Origin: Mycobacterium ostraviense
GTDB taxonomy: Bacteria > Actinomycetota > Actinomycetes > Mycobacteriales > Mycobacteriaceae
Direction: 5' to 3'
Assembly (NCBI RefSeq): GCF_002705925.1
Contig: NZ_NKRE01000001.1
Coordinates: 3,348,131-3,412,130 of the forward strand
Length of the DNA stretch: 64,000 nt
In this document: in pieces, positions 49,847 to 58,188 of the stretch
Layout of the letters: each line of letters opens with the position of its first letter
How positions within the stretch are numbered: the stretch's first letter is position 1
Made by a program: the position numbers and the translations under genes
Notes under the pieces: generated by a model
The model's input: the letters and a program-made list of their open reading frames with translations, nothing else
What the model was told of the DNA's origin: nothing
Databases searched by the model: none

Positions 49847-51465
49847 ACGTGGGTGGACCGCCGTTGTTGTCGGTCGAGGGTTTGGAAGTCAGGTTCGGCG
49901 CGGACGAGCCGGTGCTGCGCGGCATCGACTTGACCGTCGTTGCCGGACAAACCGTTGCGGTGGTGGGCGAATCGGGATCGGGCAAGTCCACTCTGGCCGC
50001 CGCGATCCTGGGACTGCTGGCGCCCGGCGGCCGAATCACTTCCGGCCGCGTCCTTTTCGACGGGCACGACATCATGTCGTCGGACCGGCGGGTCATGCGG
50101 ACCATCCGGGGTCGGGAGATCGGCTACGTCCCCCAGGACCCGATGACCAACCTCAATCCGGTGTGGCGGGTCGGCTTTCAGATTCGGGAGTCGTTGCGGG
50201 CCAACACCGGCGGCCGCGATGCCCGGCGGCGGGCGGTGGAGCTGCTCGGCGAGGCCGGGATGCCGGATCCGGGCAGGCAAGCCAAGCATTATCCACACCA
50301 GTTGTCCGGCGGCATGTGTCAGCGGGCCTTGATCGCCATCGGGTTGGCGGGGCGGCCGCGGCTGCTGATCGCCGACGAGCCGACGTCGGCGCTCGACGTG
50401 ACCGTGCAGCGTCAGGTCCTCGACCATCTGCAGCACCTCACCGACAAACTGGGCACCGCGCTGCTGCTGATCACTCACGATCTGGCGCTGGCGGCCGAGC
50501 GGGCCGAGTCCGTGGTGGTCGTCAACCGCGGAGTGGTGGCGGAATCCGGTGCAGCACGAGATATTCTGCGGGACCCGCAGCACGAGTACACCCGGCGGCT
50601 GGTGGCCGCCGCTCCGTCCTTGACGGCGCGACGGCCGGCACCGAACCGGCCGCAGCCGCCCGGGCAAGCCGATGACATCGTCGTCGTCTCGGAGCTGACC
50701 AAAACCTACCCCCAGGTGCGGGGGGTGCCCTGGCGGCGAGCGGAGTTCCGTGCCGTCGACTCGGTGTCGTTTCGGCTGCGGCGGGGAAGCACGTTGGCCG
50801 TCGTCGGCGAATCCGGATCGGGGAAGTCCACCCTGGCGCGCATGGTGCTCGGTCTGCTGCAGCCGACATCGGGCACGGTGGTCTTCGATGGCGAGGAGAT
50901 CGACGGGCTGGACCGGGACCAGGCTCGCGCATTTCGCCGTCGGGTGCAGCCGGTGTTCCAGAACCCCTACAGCAGCCTGGATCCCCGGTATTCGGTGTTT
51001 CGCTGCATCGAGGAACCGTTGCGTATCCATCGGGTCGGGGACCGCGGCGGGCGCCGGCAGGCGGTGCGCGAGTTGCTCGACCAGGTGGCGTTGCCGTCGT
51101 CGGTACTGGACCGGCTGCCACGTGAGCTGTCGGGTGGTCAGCGCCAACGGGTCGCGATCGCCCGGGCGTTGGCGTTGCGGCCCGAGGTGCTGGTGTGCGA
51201 CGAGGCCGTCTCGGCGCTCGACGTGCTGGTACAGGCCCAGATCCTGGATCTGCTGGCCGAGCTGCAAGCGGGCCTGGGCTTGACCTACCTGTTCATCAGC
51301 CACGATCTGGCCGTCATCCGGCAGATCTCCGACGACGTGCTGGTGATGCGCGCCGGCCGGGTGGTCGAACACGCCAGCACCGAGGAGGTCTTCGCCCGGC
51401 CACGCCACGAATACACCCGGCAGTTGCTGGAGGCCATTCCCGGGGCCGGGGCGGCGTCCCGTTAG
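49843..51465 (+). CDS. dppD: Dipeptide ABC importer, fused twin ATPase
   Basis: A 540-residue protein with two complete ABC domains. Each has a Walker A GESGSGKST (near residues 43 and 325). The first signature is QLSGGMCQRALIAIGLAG with LLIADEPTSALDVTVQRQV, the second ELSGGQRQRVAIARALAL with VLVCDEAVSALDVLVQAQI. H-loops read ITHDLALAAE and ISHDLAVIRQ. It replaces the separate DppD and DppF ATPases of other bacteria. It is the last dpp gene, 12 nt before the Rv3662c-type gene. Confidence 0.95.
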   Translation: MNVGGPPLLSVEGLEVRFGADEPVLRGIDLTVVAGQTVAVVGESGSGKSTLAAAILGLLAPGGRITSGRVLFDGHDIMSSDRRVMRTIRGREIGYVPQDPMTNLNPVWRVGFQIRESLRANTGGRDARRRAVELLGEAGMPDPGRQAKHYPHQLSGGMCQRALIAIGLAGRPRLLIADEPTSALDVTVQRQVLDHLQHLTDKLGTALLLITHDLALAAERAESVVVVNRGVVAESGAARDILRDPQHEYTRRLVAAAPSLTARRPAPNRPQPPGQADDIVVVSELTKTYPQVRGVPWRRAEFRAVDSVSFRLRRGSTLAVVGESGSGKSTLARMVLGLLQPTSGTVVFDGEEIDGLDRDQARAFRRRVQPVFQNPYSSLDPRYSVFRCIEEPLRIHRVGDRGGRRQAVRELLDQVALPSSVLDRLPRELSGGQRQRVAIARALALRPEVLVCDEAVSALDVLVQAQILDLLAELQAGLGLTYLFISHDLAVIRQISDDVLVMRAGRVVEHASTEEVFARPRHEYTRQLLEAIPGAGAASR

Positions 51466-51476
51466 GTTGGGAACCT

Positions 51477-52235
51477 GTGACCGCTGACCCGCTGGCTGCG
51501 TTGATGGAGTTGCCCGGCGTTGCCGACGCCAGCGACCGCGCCCGTGCGGCGCTGGGTCGCGCCCACCGGCACCGTGCCAACCTGCGGGGGTGGCCGGTGA
51601 CCGCCGCCGAGGCGGCGCTGCGGGCGGCGCGGGCTTCGTCGGTGCTCGACGGGGGTCCGGCCCGGCTGGACGACCTGGCCGAGGCTGGTGCGGTCGGCGA
51701 TCCCGTGTTCGGGGGAGCGCTGCGGGTGGCGCAGGCGCTGGAGGGCGGCGGGGGCCAGCTGGTCGGTGTGTGGCAGAAGGCGCCGCTGCAGGCACTGGCC
51801 CGCTTGCACACGTTGGCGGCCGCCGGCCTGGTCGACGACGACAGGTTGGGCCGTCCCCGGGCCGACGCCGCGGTCGGGCGTCGCCTGGAGTTGCTCGCAG
51901 CGGTGATGACTCGTCCCACGCGGGCGTCGGCGCCGGTGGTCGCCTCGGTCGCGCACGGAGAACTGTTGACGCTCAAGCCCTTCGGCCATGCCGATGGCGT
52001 GGTGGCCCGCGCGGTGTCGCGGCTGGTGACGATCGCCACGGGACTGGACCCGCACGGCCTCGGGGTGCCGGAGGTGAGTTGGATGCGGCAACCCGCGAGC
52101 TACCGTGACACCGCGAGCAGATTCGCCGAGGGCACGCCCGTCGGCGTGGCTGCCTGGCTGGTGCTGTGTTGCAAGGCGCTGACCGCCGGGGCGCACGAGG
52201 CACTATCAATCGCCGAGGCATTGCCGCGCAGATAG
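51477..52235 (+). CDS. Conserved hypothetical protein (Rv3662c type)
   Basis: A 252-residue protein rich in Ala and Leu helices with no signal or membrane segment. Conserved-looking parts are HRHRANLRGWPVTAAEAALR at the N-terminus, VVASVAHGELLTLKPFGHAD and GVVARAVSRLVTIATGLDPH in the middle and VPEVSWMRQPASYRDTASRF near the end. The HGELLTLKPFGHADG stretch loosely recalls a Fic active-site HPFxxGNGR, and Fic-like folding is a possibility, but the catalytic His-Pro-Phe is not in the right form. Position matches M. tuberculosis Rv3662c after dppD. GTG 51477. Confidence 0.8.
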   Translation: MTADPLAALMELPGVADASDRARAALGRAHRHRANLRGWPVTAAEAALRAARASSVLDGGPARLDDLAEAGAVGDPVFGGALRVAQALEGGGGQLVGVWQKAPLQALARLHTLAAAGLVDDDRLGRPRADAAVGRRLELLAAVMTRPTRASAPVVASVAHGELLTLKPFGHADGVVARAVSRLVTIATGLDPHGLGVPEVSWMRQPASYRDTASRFAEGTPVGVAAWLVLCCKALTAGAHEALSIAEALPRR

Positions 52236-52710
52236 CTGGCGAGACGACAAAAGCAAATTGTTCGCAGAAATGCGAAGCGGGCGGCGACCGAAGGATTCGA
52301 ATCGCCGCCCGCCAACACGGTTCTCGGTTACCAAGCGTGCATTTCGGGGCTGCGTGGGTTGGCCTCGGCGCTTTTGCGACGCTTCCGGCTGCAGTCCCAC
52401 CCAAAGGACCGTCGCCACCGTGTGCACTTCGCAATTACGCAGGCCCGCAACACTTCTGCCATTATCGCGGCTATGACTCCGCGTGGGTGCCGGGAACCGT
52501 GCTGGGTGCCCGGGTCGGGAGAACGAACCTTCTCTTCCGGATCGACCTTGGCCTCACCGGGCTTCCGTGACTCCCTTTCTACTACTAGACCCTGACCACA
52601 GCAAGGCCTAATTGCGTGAAAATTCTGTGACAACTTTTGATTGTGGCGCAAGGTGTTTGCTACCGAGACGATTGGTGAAACTGGGACACCAGTGCCGCAT
52701 CGTCGCGGGG
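52236..52710. other. 475-bp gap between convergent genes; terminator, no clear gene
   Basis: Contains the strong hairpin at 52277-52312 and then a stretch to 52710 with frames on both strands that lack ribosome sites and family motifs. A minus-strand frame at 52206-52427 and one at 52328-52864 overlap neighbours and look like shadows. I see nothing else that I can support. Confidence 0.55.
52277..52312 (+). terminator. Rho-independent-like hairpin after the Rv3662c-type gene
   Basis: GCGGGCGGCGA at 52277-52287 pairs perfectly with TCGCCGCCCGC at 52302-52312 (11 bp, loop 14 nt). No U run follows, as is common for mycobacterial terminators. It ends the dpp transcription unit. Confidence 0.6.
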
Positions 52711-53568
52711 TCAAAAAGCGAAGCGGCGCAGCAGCGCATAGCTGACAGCTCCGGCGGCCAGCGCACTGACTCCCACCGCGGCAGTGGTGGCGATCGCCGC
52801 GCCCGACGGTGCCGGGATACGGTCGCGCAGGGAGACCGGCCGGGAAAATGACAACACCTGCCAACCGCGTTCGATGGCTAGTTTTCGCAATCCGCGATCG
52901 GGGTTGACCACCGAGGGGTGGCCCACGGCCTCGAGCATCGGCAGGTCGGTGATCGAGTCGGAGTAGGCGTAGCAGTGTTCTAGCGGGTAGCCCTCGCGGG
53001 CGGCCAACTCGCGGATCGCCTGCACCTTGCCCTCGCCGTAGCAGTAGAACGCGATCTCACCGGTGTACTTACCGTCTTCCACGACCATCCGGGTGGCCAT
53101 CGCATGAGTGGCACCCAGAGCGCGGGCGATCGGTGCCACGATCTCCTCACCCGAGGCGGAGACCACCACGACGTCACGGCCGCACAGCTTGTGGGCGGCG
53201 ATGAGGTCGGCGGCTTCGGCGAAGACCAGCGGAGTGACGATGTCGTGCAGCGTCTCGTTGACAATCGACTTCACCTGTTCCACGTCCCAACCGGTGCACA
53301 TGTTGGTCATGTGGATACGCATCCGGTCCATCTGGTCGTGGTCGGCGCCGGAGAGCAGGAAGATGAACTGCGCATAGCTGGACTTGAGCACGGCGCGGCG
53401 GTTCAGCAGCCCCTGCGCGAAGAAGGGTTTGCTGAAGGCCAGTGTGCTGGACTTGGCGATGATGGTCTTGTCCAGGTCGAAGAAAGCGGCGGTGCGCAGC
53501 TGTCGAGGCGGCGCGTCGGCTGACTGGGGTGAGGTTTGCTGCGGGGCGGCCGGGTCGGGGACGGTCAC
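52711..53568 (-). CDS. HAD-family phosphatase, SerB/HAD-IB type (Rv3661)
   Basis: A 285-residue protein. AAFFDLDKTIIAKSSTLAF is motif I (DLDKT), VVVVSASGEEIVAPIARAL motif II, YGEGKVQAI motif III and CYAYSDSITDLPMLEAVG motif IV. This is the HAD-IB pattern of phosphoserine-phosphatase-like enzymes, here with a C-terminal hydrophobic helix (IATTAAVGVSALAAGAVSYA) that would anchor it to the membrane. GTG 53568 was chosen because it matches the length of Rv3661 (287); the longer frame begins inside the sRNA promoter region. Its substrate is unknown. Confidence 0.9.
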   Translation of the reverse strand: MTVPDPAAPQQTSPQSADAPPRQLRTAAFFDLDKTIIAKSSTLAFSKPFFAQGLLNRRAVLKSSYAQFIFLLSGADHDQMDRMRIHMTNMCTGWDVEQVKSIVNETLHDIVTPLVFAEAADLIAAHKLCGRDVVVVSASGEEIVAPIARALGATHAMATRMVVEDGKYTGEIAFYCYGEGKVQAIRELAAREGYPLEHCYAYSDSITDLPMLEAVGHPSVVNPDRGLRKLAIERGWQVLSFSRPVSLRDRIPAPSGAAIATTAAVGVSALAAGAVSYALLRRFAF

Positions 53569-53722
53569 CAATCCAGCATAGGTTGGCGACCGGGACGCCG
53601 TGATCTTGTGTCCGAAGGGCTCAATGACGACAACGGATGTCGCCTTGGCCGCCACGTTTACACGGCTCAGGCCGTATTTTTTCGCTTGTGCAATTACTTG
53701 CGTGAATGCCATCTGGCATGTG

Positions 53723-53728
53723 TATAGT
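53723..53728 (+). promoter_or_regulatory. -10 element of the 6C RNA promoter
   Basis: TATAGT lies about 7 nt upstream of the expected start of the 6C RNA. No good -35 box is visible. Confidence 0.6.
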
Positions 53729-53734
53729 AAGCAT

Positions 53735-53832
53735 TACTCGGCCCTGAGCCGAGGGTGCATCAGCCCGACCCCCCGGGGCTGAAGCACGACGACCTCCGCC
53801 TCCTCCCCCCCTGGCGGGGGTCGTCCCTTTTC
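53735..53832 (+). ncRNA. 6C small RNA (B11)
   Basis: Two hairpins with C-rich loops. Hairpin 1 (53760-53782) pairs TCAGCCC with GGGGCTGA around a loop containing six C (53769-53774). Hairpin 2 (53788-53825) pairs GACGACC with GGTCGTC around a loop with a run of seven C (53805-53811), followed by CCCTTTTCT. This is the signature of the actinobacterial 6C RNA. In M. tuberculosis 6C (B11) lies in the same position between Rv3660c and Rv3661. Known role: antisense binding of G-rich ribosome sites (panD, dnaB and others) through the C-rich loops, affecting growth and DNA replication genes. Ends are approximate. Confidence 0.93.
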
Positions 53833-54019
53833 TGGGGCAAAATCTGCGTGACGCAGCGCTGAGCCCGGCTCGCTACACGTTGCGGAGATCTTCGCGTTGC
53901 CTCGCCGTCCGGGTCCGAGGTAAGCCGGCGGCCAGCGTAATTGTGCACAGCTGCGTCTCTATCCACAGATTGCACTTTGGGACTGGTGTCCAACGCCGGC
54001 GGCCCCGCAGGGTAGGGGG

Positions 54020-55096
54020 GTGACCCAATCCCTTGGTCCTGGAGTGTTGGCGATGTTGACCTCCGGTGAACTGCGCGACGAGCTGGACCGGATCGCCGCA
54101 GCCGTGGGTGTGCGGGTCGTTCACAGCGGTTCGGTGACCAGAAAGACGTGGTCCGCGGCGGCCGCAGTGGTACTCGACCAAGCCGCGGCCGAGCGTTGCG
54201 GCCGGATTGCCCTGCCGCGGCGTGCCCACGTCTCGATGCTGGCCGGCGGCGAACCTGTCACGGCGACCTGGGCGGCGGCCATCGCCGTCGGCGCCGAGCG
54301 GGTGCTGCGGATGCCCGAGCAAGAACACGAACTGATCCGCGAACTCGCCGACGCCGCCGCATCGGCGCGCGACGAAGGCATCCGCGGGAAAGTCGTCGCC
54401 GTCATCGGAGGCTGTGGGGGTGCCGGGGCCTCGCTGTTCGCGTTCGCCTTGGCCCACAGCGCCGCCCAGGCACTGCTGGTGGACCTCGATCCGTGGGGAG
54501 GCGGCATCGATCTGCTGCTCGGCGGCGAATCAGCACCCGGTGTGCGCTGGCCCGACCTGGCTTTACAGGGTGGCCGGCTGCATTGGTCGGCGGTATATGA
54601 TGCCTTGCCGCGACATCGGGGGATCAGCATGCTCTCGGGCACCCGCCGCGGTTGTGAGTTGGATGCCGCACCGGTGGAAGCGGTCGTTGACGCCGGCCGG
54701 CGCGGCGGAGTCACCGTGGTCTGCGACCTGCCCCGTCGGATGACCGACGCCAGCCACGCCGCGTTGGACTCCGCCGACCTCGTCGTCCTCGTCTGCCCCA
54801 GCGACGTCCGGGCTTGCGCGGCCACCGCCGCGATCGTTCCGGTGCTGACCGGGATCAACCCCAACCTGGGGCTGGTCGTGCGCGGGCCGTCACCCGGTGG
54901 ATTGCGAGCAGCGGAGGTCGCTGACATCGCCGGCGTCCCGCTGCTGGCGTCGATGCGAGCCCAGCCGCGCCTCGCCGGGCAATTGGAGCACGGTGGCCTT
55001 CGATTGGGACGGCGATCGGCGCTGACCGTGGCGGCCCGGCGGGTCCTGGTGGCGTTGGGGCATCCGCAGGGCGGGCTGAATGGCAGGGCCGCGTGA
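54020..55096 (+). CDS. ssd: Septum-site-determining-like ATPase Ssd / TadZ-like
   Basis: A 358-residue MinD/TadZ-like protein. The N-terminal 115 residues form a degenerate receiver-like domain. VVAVIGGCGGAGASLFAFAL replaces the deviant Walker A KGGVGKT, so the two Lys expected in an active ParA/MinD ATPase are absent. LLVDLDPWGGGIDLLLGGE is the next block, VVCDLPRRMTDASHAAL switch II. Length and position match M. tuberculosis Rv3660c (Ssd), which alters septation when overproduced. GTG 54020 starts within GGTAGGGGGGTG. It leads the tad operon; the end overlaps tadA by 4 nt. Confidence 0.9.
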   Translation: MTQSLGPGVLAMLTSGELRDELDRIAAAVGVRVVHSGSVTRKTWSAAAAVVLDQAAAERCGRIALPRRAHVSMLAGGEPVTATWAAAIAVGAERVLRMPEQEHELIRELADAAASARDEGIRGKVVAVIGGCGGAGASLFAFALAHSAAQALLVDLDPWGGGIDLLLGGESAPGVRWPDLALQGGRLHWSAVYDALPRHRGISMLSGTRRGCELDAAPVEAVVDAGRRGGVTVVCDLPRRMTDASHAALDSADLVVLVCPSDVRACAATAAIVPVLTGINPNLGLVVRGPSPGGLRAAEVADIAGVPLLASMRAQPRLAGQLEHGGLRLGRRSALTVAARRVLVALGHPQGGLNGRAA

Positions 55097-56259
55097 CCGG
55101 ATCGCTGATCGAACGGGTCCGCGAGCGGCTGGCCACCGAGTCGGCGCCACTGCGTCCGCACGTGGTCGCCGCGGCCATCCGCGCCGAATCCGGCGGGATG
55201 CTCGGTGACACCGAGGTGCTCGCCAACCTTCGAGTGCTGCAGACCGAACTGACCGGCGCCGGCATTCTCGAGCCTCTGCTGTGTGCCGACGGCACCACCG
55301 ACGTCCTGGTCACGGCGCCCGACGCGGTGTGGGTTGACGATGGAAACAGTCTGCGGCGCAGTGAGATTCGGTTTGCCGACGAGGCGGCGGTGCGGCGATT
55401 GGCGCAACGGCTGGCACTGGCCGCGGGTCGTCGGCTCGACGACGCGCAACCATGGGTGGACGGGCAGCTGAGCGGGATCGGCGCCGCCGGGTTGACGGTA
55501 CGCCTGCATGCGGTGTTGCCGCCGGTGGCGGCCGAGGGCACCTGCTTGTCACTGCGGGTGCTGCGGCCCACCACGCAAGATTTGACGGCGCTGGCCGCCG
55601 CGGGCGCGATCGCGCCGCAGGCCGCCGACCTGGTCGCCGACATCATCGCCGCACGCCTGGCGTTCCTGGTGTCCGGGGGCACCGGCGCCGGAAAAACGAC
55701 CCTGCTGGCTGCCATGCTGGGCGCCGTCTCCGGCGCCGAGCGGATCGTCTGTGTCGAAGACGCCGCCGAGCTGGCTCCCCGGCACCCGCACCTGGTCAAG
55801 CTCGTCGCCCGATGCGCGAACGTCGAAGGGGCCGGTGAGGTCACGATGCGCCAACTGGTTCGGCAGGCACTTCGGATGCGGCCCGACCGCATCGTCGTCG
55901 GGGAGGTCAGGGGAGCCGAGGTGGTGGACCTGCTGGCCGCCTTGAACACCGGCCACGACGGAGGCGCAGGCACCGTGCACGCCAACAACCCCGGCGAGGT
56001 TCCCGCCCGGTTGGAGGCGTTGGGCGCGCTCGGCGGCCTGGACCGTGCGGCGTTGCATAGCCAGCTGGCCGCGGCGGTCCAGGTGCTGCTGCACGTCACG
56101 CGCGATCAGGCGGGTCGACGCCGGCTCAGTGAGATCGCCATTCTGCGCCGCACCGACAGCGGCCTGGTCCAGGCGGTGCCGGCGTGGCAGGCCGAATGCG
56201 GAATGGCCGACGGTGCAGCCGATTTGCGCAGCATCCTGCAAAACCGGATGGCAGCATGA
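55093..56259 (+). CDS. tadA: Tad/Flp pilus assembly ATPase TadA (CpaF)
   Basis: A 388-residue secretion ATPase. LVSGGTGAGKTTLLAAMLG is Walker A, IVCVEDAAELAPRHPHLVKL the Asp box, and RIVVGEVRGAEVVDLLAALN with GHDGGAGTVHANNPGEVPAR the Walker B and His box. The N-terminal domain is the CpaF type. Role: energises pilin polymerisation at the inner membrane. Orthologous to M. tuberculosis Rv3659c. Each junction in this operon overlaps by a few nt (55093-55096, 56256-56259). Confidence 0.93.
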   Translation: MTGSLIERVRERLATESAPLRPHVVAAAIRAESGGMLGDTEVLANLRVLQTELTGAGILEPLLCADGTTDVLVTAPDAVWVDDGNSLRRSEIRFADEAAVRRLAQRLALAAGRRLDDAQPWVDGQLSGIGAAGLTVRLHAVLPPVAAEGTCLSLRVLRPTTQDLTALAAAGAIAPQAADLVADIIAARLAFLVSGGTGAGKTTLLAAMLGAVSGAERIVCVEDAAELAPRHPHLVKLVARCANVEGAGEVTMRQLVRQALRMRPDRIVVGEVRGAEVVDLLAALNTGHDGGAGTVHANNPGEVPARLEALGALGGLDRAALHSQLAAAVQVLLHVTRDQAGRRRLSEIAILRRTDSGLVQAVPAWQAECGMADGAADLRSILQNRMAA

Positions 56260-57053
56260 ACGGCCTCGCGGTGGTGTCGCTGACGTTGGCTTCGGCGCTT
56301 GTGGTCGCGCCGTCGTCCCCGCAACGGTGGCAGGTCGTTCGCCCCCATCGTCGACAAGATCCGCTGCCAGCACGGTGGGTTCTCTGGGTCGGCGGCGGTG
56401 TCCTGGTGGGCGCCGTCGTGGTGTTGCCGTTGACGACCGTCCTGGTTGTCGCGGTGGTGGGCGCCACGGCGACGCTGCGTTACCGTCGTCACCGTCGCGG
56501 TCGGCGCGGCGCCAGGGAAGCGAAGTCGCTGGAAGCAGCACTGGATGTGCTGGTCGGCGAATTGCGGGTGGGCATCCATCCGGTGCGGGCGTTCGGCACC
56601 GCCGCCGACGAAACCGAGGGTGCGGTTGCGGCATCCATGCGCGCCGTGGCGGCACGCGCTCGACTGGGCGCCGACGTCACCGGCGGTTTGCGCGCGGCGG
56701 CCCGGATGTCGGCTCTGCCGACACACTGGGAGCGACTCGCCGTGTACTGGCAGCTGGCCAGCGATCATGGCCTGGCTATCGCCACCTTGATGCGCGCCGC
56801 TCGACGCGACATTGTTGAGCGGCAACGTTTTTCGGAAAGCGTGGCATCGGAGTTAGCCGGCGCACGCGCCACCGCGAATATTCTTTCGGTCCTGCCGCTG
56901 CTCGGGGTGTTGCTCGGTCAGCTGATTGGGGCGCGACCGGTGAGCTTCATGCTGAACGGGCATGCGGGCGGATGGCTGTTGGTGGTTGGTGTCGGGCTGG
57001 TCTGCGCGGGACTGTTGTGGTCGGACCGGATTACGGATCGAGTGGCGCCATGA
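56256..57053 (+). CDS. tadB: Tad pilus inner-membrane protein TadB
   Basis: A 265-residue type II secretion F-type protein. Two N-terminal hydrophobic helices (WVLWVGGGVLVGAVVVLPLT and next) are followed by the GspF-like cytosolic domain ALDVLVGELRVGIHPVRAFG and SVASELAGARATANILSVLP. C-terminal helices (LLPLLGVLLGQLIG, GGWLLVVGVGLVCAGLLW) anchor it. Orthologous to Rv3658c. ATG 56256 overlaps tadA and its end overlaps tadC. Confidence 0.9.
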   Translation: MNGLAVVSLTLASALVVAPSSPQRWQVVRPHRRQDPLPARWVLWVGGGVLVGAVVVLPLTTVLVVAVVGATATLRYRRHRRGRRGAREAKSLEAALDVLVGELRVGIHPVRAFGTAADETEGAVAASMRAVAARARLGADVTGGLRAAARMSALPTHWERLAVYWQLASDHGLAIATLMRAARRDIVERQRFSESVASELAGARATANILSVLPLLGVLLGQLIGARPVSFMLNGHAGGWLLVVGVGLVCAGLLWSDRITDRVAP

Positions 57054-57640
57054 GTACCGCGGCAGTGTTGCTGGCCGCGGCGTTGTTGACCGGAGTCGGC
57101 CCGACGGTCGTTCGGGCACGCGCGGGGATGCCGTCTCGCACGCGTCGGATGCGGCCGCGACCGGCGCACGATCGGGATCCGCTGGCCTTCTCGTCCAGCC
57201 TGGACGTGCTGGCGGTGTGCCTGGCCGCGGGCATGGCGGTGTCGGCCGCCGCAGCGGCGACGGCCCCCTCGGCGCCGCCGCGACTGGCGCAGTTGTTGTC
57301 CCGCGCCGCCGACTTGTTGACGTTAGGGGCCGACCCGTCGGTCGCTTGGTCGCTACCGCCGGACTCGCCGCCCGGCTCCGCCGACGCGCATCTGGATGGG
57401 CTGCTGCGGCTGGCGCGGCGGTCGGCATCCTCGGGTGCCGCGCTGGCCGACGGCGTCGTCGAACTGGCCGCGCAGTCTCGCCACGACGCCGCGCATGCGG
57501 CTGCCGCCGCCGCCCAACGCGCCGGGGTGCTGATCGCCGGTCCGCTGGGTCTGTGCTTTCTGCCGGCCTTCGTGTGTCTGGGCCTTGTCCCAGTGGTGGC
57601 CGGGTTGGCCGGAAAAGTACTTGACTCGGGTCTGATGTGA
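57050..57640 (+). CDS. tadC: Tad pilus inner-membrane protein TadC
   Basis: A 196-residue protein, the second GspF-type platform protein. SSLDVLAVCLAAGMAVSAAA opens the conserved domain, and DGVVELAAQSRHDAAHAAAA with AAQRAGVLIAGPLGLCFLPA forms the second half. It ends in the helix AFVCLGLVPVVAGLAGKVL. Orthologous to Rv3657c. ATG 57050 overlaps tadB by 4 nt. Ends 22 nt before the pilin start. Confidence 0.9.
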   Translation: MSTAAVLLAAALLTGVGPTVVRARAGMPSRTRRMRPRPAHDRDPLAFSSSLDVLAVCLAAGMAVSAAAAATAPSAPPRLAQLLSRAADLLTLGADPSVAWSLPPDSPPGSADAHLDGLLRLARRSASSGAALADGVVELAAQSRHDAAHAAAAAAQRAGVLIAGPLGLCFLPAFVCLGLVPVVAGLAGKVLDSGLM

Positions 57641-57661
57641 CGTCGCAACGAAAGGAATGCA

Positions 57662-57865
57662 TTGGTGGCCAACATATTTCATGTGATCGCGGCACGCATG
57701 GCACTGCTGGTGAGCGACGAGTCCGGCATGTCCACCGTCGAGTACGCCATCGGGACCATCGCCGCGGCGGCATTCGGCGCGATCCTCTACACCGTCGTCA
57801 CCGGCGACTCGGTGGTGTCGGCGCTGAACCACATCATCGGGCGCGCGCTGAGCACCAAGGCTTAG
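57662..57865 (+). CDS. Flp-type pilin (DUF4244, Rv3656c type)
   Basis: A 67-residue pilin. The prepilin-like cut region is not of the standard GxxxxE form, but ESGMSTVEYAIGTIAAAAFG with AILYTVVTG matches the actinobacterial DUF4244 Flp pilin, with Glu at position 5 relative to Gly-Met-Ser. One hydrophobic helix follows. RBS AAAGGAA sits 6 nt before TTG 57662 (GTG 57665 is also possible). Role: major subunit of a Flp/Tad pilus. Stop TAG 57863-57865 lies just before the TadE-like gene. Confidence 0.88.
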   Translation: MVANIFHVIAARMALLVSDESGMSTVEYAIGTIAAAAFGAILYTVVTGDSVVSALNHIIGRALSTKA

Positions 57866-58188
57866 CGTCGAGTGACGGGTCGAGCACTGTCGAAGCAGCC
57901 CTGGCAATCGCCACCTTGGTCGTGGTGCTGGTGCTGTGCATGGCGGGTCTCACGGCGGTGTCCATGCAGTTGCGCTGTATCGACGCCGCCCGCGAGGCCG
58001 CTCGACTGGCCGCGCGCGGGGACCAACGGACGGCTGTCGACGTTGCTCGGCGGATCGCTCCGCCGGCGGCGCAGATCGAGGTGCGCCGGGACGGAGTATT
58101 CGTTGTCGCTTCGGTTATCGCTCGGTCAAAGCTGTTGCCTACCTTGGATATTGCGGCTCGGGCGGTGGCGGCTGCGGAGCCGCGATGA
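57862..58188 (+). CDS. TadE-like pilus protein without a canonical start codon
   Basis: From codon TTA at 57862 the reading frame gives GSSTVEAALAIATLVVVLVL and then a TadE-like protein: the hydrophobic helix, AVSMQLRCIDAAREAARLAA, and VEVRRDGVFVVASVIARSK-like sequence, ending AARAVAAAEPR at TGA 58188. Related to Rv3655c, about 108 residues here. No ATG, GTG or TTG in this frame lies between a GTG at 57637 (22 nt upstream of the pilin start) and the conserved part. Translation must use an unusual start, the very distant GTG, or a -1 frameshift near the pilin stop. The 5' coordinate is therefore arbitrary. Confidence 0.7.
   Translation, partial: LASSDGSSTVEAALAIATLVVVLVLCMAGLTAVSMQLRCIDAAREAARLAARGDQRTAVDVARRIAPPAAQIEVRRDGVFVVASVIARSKLLPTLDIAARAVAAAEPR

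Noticed and set aside
52328..52864. Minus-strand frame of 178 codons after the HAD gene
   Set aside because: It overlaps the HAD gene's end in another frame and has no motif.
57872..58188. GTG 57872 as the start of the Rv3654c-type gene
   Set aside because: The first 93 codons of that frame lack any Tad-like feature and overlap the TadE-like gene in another frame; TTG 58151 gives a basic start and helix.
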